This document shows, piece after piece, positions 16,436 through 25,851 of a stretch of DNA of 64,000 nt (positions are counted from its first letter, which is position 1; each line of letters begins with the position of its first letter). Origin of the DNA: Crocinitomicaceae bacterium (GTDB taxonomy: Bacteria; Bacteroidota; Bacteroidia; Flavobacteriales_D; Crocinitomicaceae); NCBI GenBank assembly GCA_024643545.1, contig JAHEMR010000007.1, positions 1-64,000 on the forward strand. Direction: 5' to 3'. The notes under the pieces are model-generated. The model ran no database searches and was not told the DNA's origin. It saw only the letters and a list, made by a program, of their open reading frames with translations. A program made the translations under genes and the position numbers.

Positions 16436-17049
16436 AATAATTTTGTAAAAACTTCGTCCGTATTGACGTACATGATTTGTATTCGGATTTCTTTCGAAGC
16501 CAGTTTCATGTTTTTCTGTACGAATTCAACCAAATGTCGGCTTTGTCTTCCGGTCCAACGACTCCAAAAAACAACGACCGTATAATTCAAATTCTTCATT
16601 TTTACACAAGGAAATTCCAATGGTTTTAGGTGAGGTAAAAGCCTTGATAATGTGATCATAGAATCGCAAGGAGCTTGTGTTTTCGCTGGGAAAACGTCAA
16701 AATTTCCGTTTCGATTCCAGTTCAAATTGGGATAACCACCCGCATAACAATTGATGTGATACGAAATCAGCCTGCCACTTGAATCAAAATACATCGCTTG
16801 AATGGGCTGCAACAAATTCTTCGCAAGTGCTGGATAAAGGGAATCTAGTTTTTGAACTTCATCCACATACGTCGGCAACAGGGTTTGCTGGTAATATATA
16901 CTCATGTTCCATTTTCTGCCGTAGGCATACATTTCTTTCTCAGAAATGACCCGAGGATTTTTCATACCCATTGTGCTTAAAATAAGCGGTGTGCAGGCTG
17001 TCAATGAAAGTAAAATCGAAATGGAAAGAATGCGAATCTTACGCTGCAT
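16432..17049 (-). CDS. Lipoprotein with thioredoxin-like C-terminal domain lacking cysteines
   Basis: 205 residues from the ATG at 17049; the longer open frame would add ten residues and break the signal peptide. The signal peptide ends in the lipobox LTAC (about residue 19), so it is probably membrane anchored. The C-terminal part [23 protein letters not shown] matches the beta-strand plus helix around a thioredoxin active site (FWAxWCGPC), but the CxxC is replaced by TGRQ, so it cannot do disulphide exchange. No specific family recognised. It overlaps the permease gene upstream by 11 bases and is probably co-transcribed with it. Confidence 0.75.
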   Translation of the reverse strand: MQRKIRILSISILLSLTACTPLILSTMGMKNPRVISEKEMYAYGRKWNMSIYYQQTLLPTYVDEVQKLDSLYPALAKNLLQPIQAMYFDSSGRLISYHINCYAGGYPNLNWNRNGNFDVFPAKTQAPCDSMITLSRLLPHLKPLEFPCVKMKNLNYTVVVFWSRWTGRQSRHLVEFVQKNMKLASKEIRIQIMYVNTDEVFTKLF

Positions 17050-19000
17050 GCCGGGCCAACTTTGAATGCTTGCGACCATACAAGAAATAAATCACTAAGC
17101 CTAACAACAACCAAATGGTGAAGTAAATCCAATTGGCCAAAGCCAGCTGACTCATCATGTACAAACAGCTCAACAAGCCTAAAATTGGAATGAGTGATAA
17201 TTTGTTTCGCACAGCCATAATCGTGATGAAAATGGTAAAAAGGATGAAAATCCAGCTTGGGATTTTATTCGCAAAGTGCGACCAGCCTTCGTTTTTAATA
17301 GAAATATCTTTCCATCCCTGAGCTTGAATGTGAGATGCCAACAACGTTGCACCTTTTTCCTCCGCATACACCTCGTCCAATTCTACTACGTTTTTACTTG
17401 GACTCAAGGATTGATTGATGCTCATCGCTTGCTGTTTCAAGGTTTCGATTTGATCTTCATTCAATTGTAACAACATTTCTTCGGATGTTTTCACCGTTGG
17501 TTTATTCTGAATAAAGGAAAAGGTTTCACCTTGGTAGGAAGTAAATAAAAAGGCAATGGCTACAATCAACAGCACGGGCATGAAAATCCCACCATTGATG
17601 TACGGCGTTTTGAATTTCCCACGTGGTATATCTGTTTTGTTTTGCAATACGAGTACGCCACCACACACGAGTACAAACGCGAACAAGGTTCCAATGGAAC
17701 ACAAGTCAGTAACCATGGTTAAGTTCATGAACAAGGCCGGTACGGCAACGACAAATCCAACGACAATCGTTGCAAAAGATGGGGTTTTGTATTTAGGATG
17801 TACTTTCGAAAAACGTTTTGGCAACAATCCATCGCGACTCATGCTCATCCATATACGTGGTTGTCCCATTTGGAACACTAATAATACAGAGGCCATGGCT
17901 ACAACAGCACTTATGGAAATGATTCCAGCCATTTTCGGCAAGTGGATTTCATCAAAAACAAATGCCAATGGATCTCCAACCGCAAGTTTGTCATACGAAA
18001 CAATTCCAGTTAAAATCAAGGCAATAATGATGTAAAGTATGGTACAAATGATGATCGCCCACATCATACCGCGCGGTAAATCGCGTTGAGGATTCTCACA
18101 TTCCTCTGCAGTTGTTGAAATCGCATCAAAGCCAATGTAGGCAAAGAACACAGCTGAAACACCTTTAAGGATTCCACTCACTCCATTCGGTGCAAATGGA
18201 CTCCAATTATTCGTGTCCACGTAAAACATCCCAACGCCAATAACCAAAAGAATAATTGCCAATTTGATGAGCACCATAATGTTTGATGCATTGCGGCTTT
18301 CCTTCATTCCTCTGTAAACCAACCACGTAATTAATACAATAATGAACAACGCCGGTAGGTCAAAAATCAAATGGAAGCCAAAAATTTGCGGTGCACTCAT
18401 CCACGCTTCGCGCGCTAAAATCAAAGAAGAGTCCAAATCAACGAGTTCCTTGCCTGCTGCCAATAAGGTTTTTGCTTCATGGAATCCATTGGATGCGGAC
18501 AAATAATCCATTTGAATCCACGAAGGAAGATGAATGCCATTTGGAATTCCAAGTGCTTTAATGTGAATACCTTCTAGCATATTCGTGAAATAATCACTCC
18601 AAGAAATTGCCACCGTAATGTTTCCAATTGCATATTCCATAATCAATGCCCAACCGATGATCCATGCAATGATTTCTCCAAAGGCAACGTAGGAATACGT
18701 ATAAGCAGAACCGGACACGGGAACCATAGATGCGAATTCAGCATAGGCAAACGCGGCGAATCCACAGGCAATCGCTGTAAACAAGAAAAGGAAAATAACT
18801 GCCGGACCACCTTGCGAACTAGCCTCACCGATCGTACTAAAAATTCCAGCACCTATAATTGCAGCGATTCCAAATGCAGCTAAATCCCTTACTTTCAAGT
18901 GCTTTCCTAAAGCATGTGCATCGCTGTTTTCATCATTCAAGCGGACTTGCTCTAAAATGTCATGCACTGATTTTTTTCGAAATAGGGAATTCCAAGACAT
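17039..19000 (-). CDS. APC-superfamily amino acid permease (CAT-like)
   Basis: 653 residues from the ATG at 19000; an upstream extension would run into the divergent uvrA gene. The first helix motif AAIIGAGIFSTIGEAS and the GSAYTYSYVAFGEIIAWIIGWAL segment are typical of cationic amino acid/APC transporters; about 12-14 membrane helices follow. An insert of roughly 90 polar residues (NKPTVKTSEEMLLQLNEDQ... to ...WSHFANK) lies before the last helices, which is unusual for the family and is probably a soluble loop. Substrate cannot be read from sequence. Confidence 0.9.
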   Translation of the reverse strand: MSWNSLFRKKSVHDILEQVRLNDENSDAHALGKHLKVRDLAAFGIAAIIGAGIFSTIGEASSQGGPAVIFLFLFTAIACGFAAFAYAEFASMVPVSGSAYTYSYVAFGEIIAWIIGWALIMEYAIGNITVAISWSDYFTNMLEGIHIKALGIPNGIHLPSWIQMDYLSASNGFHEAKTLLAAGKELVDLDSSLILAREAWMSAPQIFGFHLIFDLPALFIIVLITWLVYRGMKESRNASNIMVLIKLAIILLVIGVGMFYVDTNNWSPFAPNGVSGILKGVSAVFFAYIGFDAISTTAEECENPQRDLPRGMMWAIIICTILYIIIALILTGIVSYDKLAVGDPLAFVFDEIHLPKMAGIISISAVVAMASVLLVFQMGQPRIWMSMSRDGLLPKRFSKVHPKYKTPSFATIVVGFVVAVPALFMNLTMVTDLCSIGTLFAFVLVCGGVLVLQNKTDIPRGKFKTPYINGGIFMPVLLIVAIAFLFTSYQGETFSFIQNKPTVKTSEEMLLQLNEDQIETLKQQAMSINQSLSPSKNVVELDEVYAEEKGATLLASHIQAQGWKDISIKNEGWSHFANKIPSWIFILFTIFITIMAVRNKLSLIPILGLLSCLYMMSQLALANWIYFTIWLLLGLVIYFLYGRKHSKLARHAA

Positions 19001-19021
19001 AGGTTCGTTGTTTAGCGGTAC

Positions 19022-19029
19022 TAAAAGTA
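19022..19029 (-). promoter_or_regulatory. -7 box of the permease gene
   Basis: Minus-strand TACTTTTA, one base from consensus, 21 bases before the ATG at 19000. Confidence 0.5.
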
Positions 19030-19081
19030 GGAAATTATTTAAGATTTCTGCAGAATACGAACAGCTTTCCTTTTCATCTGT

Positions 19082-19089
19082 TACTTTTG
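19082..19089 (+). promoter_or_regulatory. -7 box of uvrA, touching the start codon
   Basis: TACTTTTG, an exact TAnnTTTG match, separated from the uvrA ATG by one base. A transcript would begin at or just inside the annotated start; the GTG at 19094 is an alternative leaderless start. Confidence 0.6.
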
Positions 19090-19090
19090 T

Positions 19091-21874
19091 ATGGTGGAAA
19101 AATGCATAGAAATAAAAGGAGCACGGGTTCATAATTTGAAATCCATTGATGTAAAAATCCCCCATGGGAAATTAACCGTCATCACAGGCGTATCCGGATC
19201 GGGAAAGTCCAGCTTGGCTTTTGATACGATCTTTGCGGAGGGACAGCGTCGATTTATCGAAAGTATGTCTTCTTACGCTCGACAATTCCTAGGAAAACTG
19301 AACAAACCAGAAACGGAATACATTAAAGGAATTGCGCCATCGATTGCCATTCAGCAAAAAGTCATTTCGAGCAATCCGCGATCCACCGTTGGAACAACGA
19401 CTGAAATTTACGATTACCTCAAGCTGTTTTATGCGCGAGTTGGAAAGACCTATTCACCAATTTCTGGTAATGAAGTACAAAAACACCAGATCAAAGATGT
19501 GGTGGACTTCCTCAGTAAGAATTGGAAAAACGAGGCGATTGCCATTTTATGTCCGGTTACACTTTTTGAGACTGAAACGTACTTAAACAAATTAGAATCA
19601 CTTTACAAACAAGGCTTTACTAGAGTATACTTAAATGAATCATTTAGATTAATTGAAGACTTATTAAGCACTGATTTCGATGAAGAATTCCTTTTAGCAG
19701 TCGATCGATTTACGAATGATTTTAGCGACGAAAGCAATTTAAACCGTTGCACGGATTCACTTGGACTTGCTTTTACGGAAGGAAAAGGAATATGCGCTAT
19801 TCTTCATCACAAAGAACAAAAACTTCAATGGTTTAGCAACCGTTTCGAATTAGACGGCATGAGCTTTCAAGAGCCAAGTGTGAATTTATTCGCCTTTAAC
19901 AATCCTTATGGCGCTTGTAAAACCTGCGAAGGATATGGAATGGTACTCGGAATTGATGAAGAACTCGTCTTTCCAAACAGAAACCTAAGTGTGTACGAAG
20001 GAGCAATTGCACCCTGGAAAGGTGATTCGATGGGTGAATATTTAAATCAATTAACCTACAACGCAAAGAAATTTGACTTCCCAATTCATCGTCCTGTAAA
20101 GGACTTAAGCCCGGAACAATACGCGCTACTTTGGGAAGGAAATACTTATTTCGAAGGTTTAAGTAAATTCTTTAAATTCATTGAAGGTCAAACATATAAA
20201 ATACAATACCGTGTCATGCTTTCACGCTACCGTGGAAAGACAAGTTGTCCGGAATGCAAAGGAACAAGACTTCGTGGTGACGCTGCTTTTGTAAAGGTCA
20301 ACGGATGCTCTATTCAGGATGTGGTATTAAAATCCATTGACGACGCCGCTGCGTTTTTTAAAGAACTTTCTTTGAACGAATACGACCGCCAAGTTTCCAA
20401 ACACATTCTTCCAGAAATCAAACAGCGATTGGGATTCCTTCAGGACGTAGGGCTCGGTTACCTTACCTTAAACCGTGGAGCAAACACCTTATCTGGTGGA
20501 GAATCGCAGCGCATTCACTTGGCAACCTCCCTTGGAAGTAGTCTTGTAGGATCCATTTACATTTTGGATGAACCTTCCATTGGACTCCACCCAAAAGACA
20601 CTGCCAGACTCATCAAAGTCTTACTCAACCTGAAAGCACTTGGAAATACAGTGATTGTTGTCGAACATGAAGAAGAAATCATGATGGCAGCCGATGAAAT
20701 TTTAGACATTGGTCCATTAGCAGGATCACATGGTGGCGAAGTCGTTTTTCAAGGAGACTACAAAGCGTTGATCAACGCCAAAGACAGTCTGACAGCCAAC
20801 TACTTACTAGGAATACAGGAAATTCCTGTGCCACAAAAACGCCGTGGTGGAAAAAACCGCATTACTTTACACGGCGCACGTCAAAACAACTTAAAGAATC
20901 TCACGCTTGATTTCCCGCTGAATAAACTCGTGTGCATCACCGGTGTTTCAGGTTCGGGAAAATCAACCTTAATCAAATCGCTATTGTATCCATCCATTCG
21001 AAAAGAGCTCGGATTGAGTGGAGACCTAATTGGAAAATGCGATGGGATTTCTGGAGATATAAAAACGATCAAACACGTTGAATTCGTCGACCAAAACCCG
21101 ATTGGAAAGTCGTCAAGAAGCAATCCAATCACTTATGTTAAAGCTTTCGATGACATACGAGAACTATTTGCTAGACAACAACTTGCAAAAATGCACGGTT
21201 ACAAACCTGGCTTCTTCAGTTTTAACGTTGAAGGTGGGCGTTGCGAAATGTGTGAAGGCGAAGGAAGCATTACCGTAGCAATGCAGTTCATGGCAGATGT
21301 CCACCTGAATTGTGACGCGTGTAAAGGAACACGCTACAAGTCTGAAACATTGGAAATCGAATACCGTGGAAAATCCATTTATGACATCTTAGAAATGACC
21401 TTGGATGAAGCATTGGCATTTTTCAAAGAAGGACAAGATCGACTTGATGCCAAAATCGTTGAGAAAACACAACCATTAGTAGATGTCGGTTTGGGGTATT
21501 TAAAAGTTGGACAATCTTCCAGTACGATGAGTGGCGGTGAAGCGCAACGCATTAAACTCGCATCCTTCCTATCCAAAGGAACGCAGGCTCCTCCTACCCT
21601 GTTTATCTTTGACGAACCAACAACAGGTTTACACTTTTACGACATCGATAAGTTAGTGATCGCGTTCAACGCATTAATTGACCGTGGACACTCGATTCTC
21701 GTTATTGAGCACAACATGGAAGTCATCAAGTGCGCAGATCATGTGATCGAGTTGGGTCCAACGGGAGGAGAACACGGCGGACAGCTACTTTTCGAAGGGA
21801 CACCGGAGGAAATGGTAGCAGCAAAAAACACAGAAACAGCAGCGTTTTTAAAGGATAAATTGAAGCAAAAGTAA
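19091..21874 (+). CDS. uvrA: Excinuclease ABC subunit A
   Basis: 927 residues, close to the normal UvrA length. Two ABC ATPase modules: Walker A at 33-40 (GVSGSGKSS) and again near 620 (GVSGSGKST); two signature/Walker B blocks (NTLSGGESQR with LDEPSIGLH; TMSGGEAQR with FDEPTTGLH). Zinc-binding CxxC pairs are present in GACKTCEGYG and CPECKGTRL in the first half and CEMCEGEG and CDACKGTR in the second. UvrA finds DNA damage and loads UvrB in nucleotide excision repair. It is transcribed alone and divergently from the permease. Confidence 0.96.
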   Translation: MVEKCIEIKGARVHNLKSIDVKIPHGKLTVITGVSGSGKSSLAFDTIFAEGQRRFIESMSSYARQFLGKLNKPETEYIKGIAPSIAIQQKVISSNPRSTVGTTTEIYDYLKLFYARVGKTYSPISGNEVQKHQIKDVVDFLSKNWKNEAIAILCPVTLFETETYLNKLESLYKQGFTRVYLNESFRLIEDLLSTDFDEEFLLAVDRFTNDFSDESNLNRCTDSLGLAFTEGKGICAILHHKEQKLQWFSNRFELDGMSFQEPSVNLFAFNNPYGACKTCEGYGMVLGIDEELVFPNRNLSVYEGAIAPWKGDSMGEYLNQLTYNAKKFDFPIHRPVKDLSPEQYALLWEGNTYFEGLSKFFKFIEGQTYKIQYRVMLSRYRGKTSCPECKGTRLRGDAAFVKVNGCSIQDVVLKSIDDAAAFFKELSLNEYDRQVSKHILPEIKQRLGFLQDVGLGYLTLNRGANTLSGGESQRIHLATSLGSSLVGSIYILDEPSIGLHPKDTARLIKVLLNLKALGNTVIVVEHEEEIMMAADEILDIGPLAGSHGGEVVFQGDYKALINAKDSLTANYLLGIQEIPVPQKRRGGKNRITLHGARQNNLKNLTLDFPLNKLVCITGVSGSGKSTLIKSLLYPSIRKELGLSGDLIGKCDGISGDIKTIKHVEFVDQNPIGKSSRSNPITYVKAFDDIRELFARQQLAKMHGYKPGFFSFNVEGGRCEMCEGEGSITVAMQFMADVHLNCDACKGTRYKSETLEIEYRGKSIYDILEMTLDEALAFFKEGQDRLDAKIVEKTQPLVDVGLGYLKVGQSSSTMSGGEAQRIKLASFLSKGTQAPPTLFIFDEPTTGLHFYDIDKLVIAFNALIDRGHSILVIEHNMEVIKCADHVIELGPTGGEHGGQLLFEGTPEEMVAAKNTETAAFLKDKLKQK

Positions 21875-21936
21875 AATTGTGCATTTATCTGTTAATAAAA
21901 TACATGGTGTCCAGAATACACATAGCTAGAATCCTT

Positions 21937-21944
21937 TAACTTTG
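21937..21944 (+). promoter_or_regulatory. -7 box of the alpha-oxoamine synthase gene
   Basis: TAACTTTG, exact match, 16 bases before the ATG at 21961. Confidence 0.65.
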
Positions 21945-21960
21945 CATAAAAATACAATAC

Positions 21961-23208
21961 ATGTCAGCAGATATTTTCGAAAAAATTCAGGCAAATCGCG
22001 GACCTATCGGACAACACGCGAAAGAATCACATGGATATTTTACTTTTCCAAAATTAGAAGGTCCAATTGGTCCTCACATGATTTTCCGTGGAAAAACCCG
22101 TTTAAATTGGTCATTGAACAATTATTTGGGTTTAGCCGATCATCCAGAAGTAAGAAAAATTGACGGCGAGGCAGCAGCTGAGTTCGGACTAGGTTCACCA
22201 ATGGGCGCACGTATGATGAGTGGAAACTCAGATTACCACGAACAATTAGAGCGTGAATTGTCAGCATTCGTTCAAAAAGAAAGCACCATCTTATGTAACT
22301 TCGGTTATCAAGCAGTTGTTTCTGCCATTGACTGTTTAGTAGACCGTCACGATGTAATCGTTTACGATGCAGAATCTCACGCATGTATCCTTGATGGTGT
22401 GCGTTTACACATGGGAAAACGTTTCGTATTCAAGCACAATGATTTAGAAGATTGTGAAAAACAATTGCAACGTGCAACGAAATTAGCAGCTGAAACCGGA
22501 GGAGCAATCCTTGTGATTACAGAAGGTGTTTTCGGAATGCGTGGAGACCAAGGAATCATTAAAGAAATCGTTGATTTAAAGAAAAAATTCAACTTCCGTT
22601 TATTTGTAGATGATGCGCATGGCATCGGTACTCTTGGAGCAACTGGTGGAGGAACTGGTGAAGAGCAAGGTTGTCAAGATGGAATCGATATTTACTTCGG
22701 TACTTTCGCGAAATCATTTGCTTTGATCGGTGGATTCATTTCTTCAGATGAGCAAGTTGTTGAATACTTACGATACAACATGCGTTCACAAATCTTCGCG
22801 AAAGCAATGCCAATGCCTTTGGTAGTTGGATTGTTGAAGCGTTTAGAATTGATGAGAAATCACCCAGAATACAAAGCGAAATTGTGGGAAATCACACGCG
22901 CATTGCAATCAGGATTAACAGAAGCTGGATTCGAGATTGGCCCAACAAATACATGTGTGACACCGGTTTACTTGAATGGATCGATTCCAGAATCGACCAA
23001 TTTGATTTATGACCTACGTGAGAATTACAATGTGTTCTGTTCAATGGTTGTTTACCCAGTAGTTCCGAAAGGAATGATCATCCTACGTCTGATTCCAACA
23101 GCAACACATACCTTAGAGGACGTGAAATACACCATTGAGTGTTTCTCTAAAATCGTTGGTAAGTTGAAAGCAGGTGAATACGTTTCAGATAAAATTGCAG
23201 CGGTATAA
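21961..23208 (+). CDS. PLP-dependent alpha-oxoamine synthase, serine palmitoyltransferase-like
   Basis: 415 residues. The fold type I PLP enzyme motifs are all present: D217 in FVDDAHGIG (cofactor nitrogen), the Schiff-base lysine K251 in GTFAKSFALIGGF, and H140/H220. The family joins an amino acid to an acyl thioester with loss of CO2. GTFAKSFA around the lysine resembles the Bacteroidota serine palmitoyltransferase-like group (sphingolipid or sulfonolipid synthesis) rather than BioF or Kbl, which have GTLGKA-type sequences; the exact amino acid substrate is open. The gene has its own promoter and a strong terminator. Confidence 0.85.
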   Translation: MSADIFEKIQANRGPIGQHAKESHGYFTFPKLEGPIGPHMIFRGKTRLNWSLNNYLGLADHPEVRKIDGEAAAEFGLGSPMGARMMSGNSDYHEQLERELSAFVQKESTILCNFGYQAVVSAIDCLVDRHDVIVYDAESHACILDGVRLHMGKRFVFKHNDLEDCEKQLQRATKLAAETGGAILVITEGVFGMRGDQGIIKEIVDLKKKFNFRLFVDDAHGIGTLGATGGGTGEEQGCQDGIDIYFGTFAKSFALIGGFISSDEQVVEYLRYNMRSQIFAKAMPMPLVVGLLKRLELMRNHPEYKAKLWEITRALQSGLTEAGFEIGPTNTCVTPVYLNGSIPESTNLIYDLRENYNVFCSMVVYPVVPKGMIILRLIPTATHTLEDVKYTIECFSKIVGKLKAGEYVSDKIAAV

Positions 23209-23231
23209 TTCAAACCGAAATACAAGAAATA

Positions 23232-23262
23232 AAAAAAGGAGCTTTAGGGCTCCTTTTTTGTT
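23232..23262 (+). terminator. Rho-independent terminator after the oxoamine synthase gene
   Basis: Arms AAAAAAGGAGC (23232-23242) and GCTCCTTTTTT (23249-23259), loop TTTAGG, with a T-run continuing. Confidence 0.9.
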
Positions 23263-23319
23263 TTAGATGGAAATCAACTGATGCTTTAAGGCGTAAAGGA
23301 CGATGCCAGCCATGTTTTT
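23263..23319 (-). pseudogene. Remnant of the 3' end of a LuxR-type response regulator gene
   Basis: On the minus strand the codons ending at the stop at 23263 read KKNMAGIVLYALKHQLISI. This closely parallels the C-terminus of the intact response regulator at 1.5 kb (KNMVGIAMYAVKHQLVKFK), the last helix of the LuxR helix-turn-helix. Further upstream the frame soon loses similarity, and a homopolymer of ten A/T lies at the edge. About 18 codons survive, between the terminator of the oxoamine synthase gene and a lipoprotein gene. A decayed gene copy is the simplest reading. Confidence 0.65.
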
Positions 23320-23366
23320 TTTTTGATTTATTTCCTTAAAGCGCTGAAAATCAAAAAAAAAAAATA

Positions 23367-23374
23367 TACATTTG
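23367..23374 (+). promoter_or_regulatory. -7 box of the lipoprotein/barrel gene pair
   Basis: TACATTTG, exact match, about 67 bases before the ATG at 23442. Confidence 0.55.
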
Positions 23375-23441
23375 TTTCAGTCGTCACGAAATGTCATTGA
23401 GATTGATTTAGAAGGCATGACATAAAAAAAATATTCACCAA

Positions 23442-23828
23442 ATGAATAAACCCATGAAAACAATTCTTTTCCTCACTGTGTTGCTGCTCGCTAGTTGTGA
23501 GTTGCAATACCAAAAGCAATTGCATCCATATAACTTAACTGTATACGATGAAAATGGAAATGTCACTGAATCAGTATTCCAAATGTATAAATTAGTAGAG
23601 CGAAATAAGGATTTTCTTATTTTAAAATCAGACGATACAGATACCTTATTTTTTGATGATAAAACGCATCTTCATGGAGTGATAAAGGATTGGAGAAATA
23701 TGCAAACCCGTGAATCGACATTTACAGGTGAATTGACGGTAAATAAATATAAAAAAATAGAAATCACTGGAGTTTGCACTAAACTTATAGGTAGTGAATA
23801 CCGCGATCTGAAATGGGTTTTAAACTAA
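23442..23828 (+). CDS. Small lipoprotein of unknown function
   Basis: 128 residues. The signal peptide ends in a lipobox LLASC (Cys at about residue 19), so the mature protein is lipid anchored. The rest is a small, probably beta-rich domain (LTVYDENGNVTESVFQMY and similar) that I do not recognise. An ATG four codons in (23454, MKTILFL) gives a neater signal peptide and may be the real start. It lies 9 bases before the interrupted barrel gene on the same strand, so the two probably formed one unit. Confidence 0.65.
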   Translation: MNKPMKTILFLTVLLLASCELQYQKQLHPYNLTVYDENGNVTESVFQMYKLVERNKDFLILKSDDTDTLFFDDKTHLHGVIKDWRNMQTRESTFTGELTVNKYKKIEITGVCTKLIGSEYRDLKWVLN

Positions 23829-23837
23829 ATACAAGAG

Positions 23838-24533
23838 ATGAAGCGTATTACATTGTTTATATTTTTGTTGGTTTTGGCAGGGAGAATGAATAGTCAAACC
23901 TCTTTTCAATTAGAAGCCGGAATAAAAAGTGGCGTTGCCACTATCTACAACCCAAGTATCACAAACGTGGGATATGTACATGATTATCGTTTAGGCGGTG
24001 CGCATGCTGCAAACATTATTCTGCGCAAAAACTGGAAAAAGAATGTGCTTTCTATTGGGACTCAACTGCAGTTTACCAATGTGAAATACCAAAATTTTTC
24101 ATCTCCAAACTATATTGATTCTTCGTTGTGACAGATGAATTATGTGAACTATTCGAACCGTATGTTTCAAGCGCAACTGATGCTGGGTTTCCATAGGCCC
24201 TTACCTTTAGGATTAGAAATTGGCGCATACTTAACCCCGTCATTCCTTTGTGTTTCCATCGAAAATTATAAAACGAGTGACGGTTATTTTGATTTTATTC
24301 GTACAAAGAAAAACAATCCTGCTTACAATCGTTTTGTGCTACTCGGTTCCATAGAACTTGCGAAAGTGCAAACCTTGAAATCAGGGAAATCATTGCGCTA
24401 CACCTTGGGATCAACGATTTCACTCAGTAATCCTGGTGGGGTAAATTCTTATGGAGTGGCGATGTCTCCAAAAGGAAACTTTTCGAGCTTTTACGTGAAC
24501 GCACAAGCTGGAATTGCCTATCAGTTTCGTTAG
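23838..24533 (+). pseudogene. Outer membrane beta-barrel protein gene interrupted by an in-frame TGA
   Basis: A signal peptide (MKRITLFIFLLVLAGRMNSQ) and the first 97 codons end at TGA (24129-24131). The same frame continues with CAG and then 132 more codons beginning at ATG 24135 to the stop at 24533. The two halves together (about 231 residues) look like one small barrel of the type seen in Bacteroidota: amphipathic strands such as LEAGIKSGVATIY, YRLGGAHAANIILRKNW and a final aromatic-ended strand FYVNAQAGIAYQFR. A single nonsense mutation (or a sequencing error) is the simplest explanation. The second half lacks a signal peptide and would not be exported on its own. Confidence 0.7.
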
Positions 24534-24580
24534 GGACCTAAAAAGCCAATTAAACCTAGGTTTTTAAATCCAACAACATA

Positions 24581-24612
24581 AAAAAAGGAGCTTTTTCAAG
24601 CTCCTTTTTTAT
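24581..24612. terminator. Bidirectional terminator between convergent genes
   Basis: Arms AAAAAAGGAGCTT (24581-24593) and AAGCTCCTTTTTT (24598-24610) with a TTTC loop; A-run on one side and T-run on the other, so it serves both the barrel gene and the helicase gene. Confidence 0.9.
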
Positions 24613-24629
24613 TTTCTATAAAGTTCTCA

Positions 24630-25766
24630 TTAGCGACTCGCAAACGGGTGATTGTTCACCACTGGAATCTCCAAGGAAATTAATTTTTGAATGTCGCGAA
24701 TGTACTTGCGTTCTTCTTTGTCACAGAATGATACAGCAATTCCAGAAGCTCCTGCGCGGCCTGTACGACCAATGCGGTGTACATACGTTTCAGGAATGTT
24801 TGGAATGTCGTAGTTGATCACAAAAGACAATTCATCGATGTCGATTCCACGTGCAGCAATGTCTGTTGCTACTAATACACGGGACGTTTTATCTTTGAAA
24901 TTAGATAAGGCGCGCTGACGTGCATTCTGTGATTTGTTTCCGTGAATGGCTTCCGCAGTTACTTTGTTTTTAGCTAACAACTTCACAATCTTATCTGCTC
25001 CGTGTTTCGTGCGAGAGAAAACCAACACACTTGGCGCTGTCGTTTCTTTCAAAACATGTACCAGCAAATCTTTTTTCGCAGGCGTATCCACGTAATACAA
25101 AGCTTGCTCAATCATTTCTGCTGTCGATGAAACTGGATTTACTTCCACTTTCACAGGATCTGTTAAGATCGAATTCGCTAAAGAAGTAATTTCCTTCGGC
25201 ATCGTTGCAGAGAAGAACAAAGTTTGACGTTTCGCCGGAATCATTTTAATGATTTTCTTCACATCATGAATGAACCCCATGTCTAACATACGGTCAGCTT
25301 CATCCAACACAAAAATCTCTAAGTTTCCTAGTTTGATAAATCCTTGTTGTTGCAAGTCCAATAAACGTCCTGGAGTAGCGATTAACACATCTACGCCATT
25401 TTTCAAACGGTTCACTTGTTGTGACTGATTTACTCCACCAAAAATAACGGTGTAACGCAATTTTAATTCGCTTCCGTAATTCTTGAAACTCTCTTCAATT
25501 TGTATTGCTAATTCACGTGTTGGCGTAACAATTAAGGCCCTGATTTTATTCGAGTTATCCGCTTGTTTAGATGCGTGAATGCGTTGAATAATTGGAATGG
25601 CAAATGCCGCTGTTTTTCCTGTTCCTGTTTGCGCACACCCCATGACATCTCGTCCTTCGAGTACGTATGGTATTGCTTGTTGTTGGATTGGAGTTGGTTC
25701 GGTATAACCTTGTTTGGTAAGAGCGTTTAAAATCGGCTCTAAAAGATTTAATTCATTAAATTTCAT
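24630..25766 (-). CDS. DEAD-box RNA helicase, RhlE-like, core only
   Basis: 378 residues from the ATG at 25766 (a TTG four codons upstream is the only longer option). All helicase motifs are seen: the Q motif [10 protein letters not shown], Walker [47 protein letters not shown] and [10 protein letters not shown]. The sequence is RhlE-like and ends soon after motif VI without the basic tail that many RhlE proteins carry. It probably remodels RNA in ribosome assembly or decay; the exact substrate is not readable. Single-gene unit with its own promoter and terminator. Confidence 0.93.
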   Translation of the reverse strand: MKFNELNLLEPILNALTKQGYTEPTPIQQQAIPYVLEGRDVMGCAQTGTGKTAAFAIPIIQRIHASKQADNSNKIRALIVTPTRELAIQIEESFKNYGSELKLRYTVIFGGVNQSQQVNRLKNGVDVLIATPGRLLDLQQQGFIKLGNLEIFVLDEADRMLDMGFIHDVKKIIKMIPAKRQTLFFSATMPKEITSLANSILTDPVKVEVNPVSSTAEMIEQALYYVDTPAKKDLLVHVLKETTAPSVLVFSRTKHGADKIVKLLAKNKVTAEAIHGNKSQNARQRALSNFKDKTSRVLVATDIAARGIDIDELSFVINYDIPNIPETYVHRIGRTGRAGASGIAVSFCDKEERKYIRDIQKLISLEIPVVNNHPFASR

Positions 25767-25823
25767 ATAGATATTCAATCCTACGGTTGAACAAATACAT
25801 TAATGATTGACCCAGGATTTGCA

Positions 25824-25831
25824 CAAATGTA
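25824..25831 (-). promoter_or_regulatory. -7 box of the DEAD-box helicase gene
   Basis: Minus-strand TACATTTG, exact match, 57 bases before the ATG, leaving a leader of about 50 bases. Confidence 0.6.
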
Positions 25832-25851
25832 CTGTAAATAAACCGGATAAT

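Noticed and set aside
17039..19165. Longer permease frame starting at 19165
   Set aside because: The extension overlaps the 5' end of uvrA on the opposite strand and has no family support; the ATG at 19000 is preceded by a -7 box.
24129..24131. TGA read as selenocysteine or as programmed readthrough
   Set aside because: No selenocysteine-insertion hairpin is visible right after the TGA, the protein type is a barrel with no redox role, and no selenium genes are in the window. A plain nonsense change is simpler.
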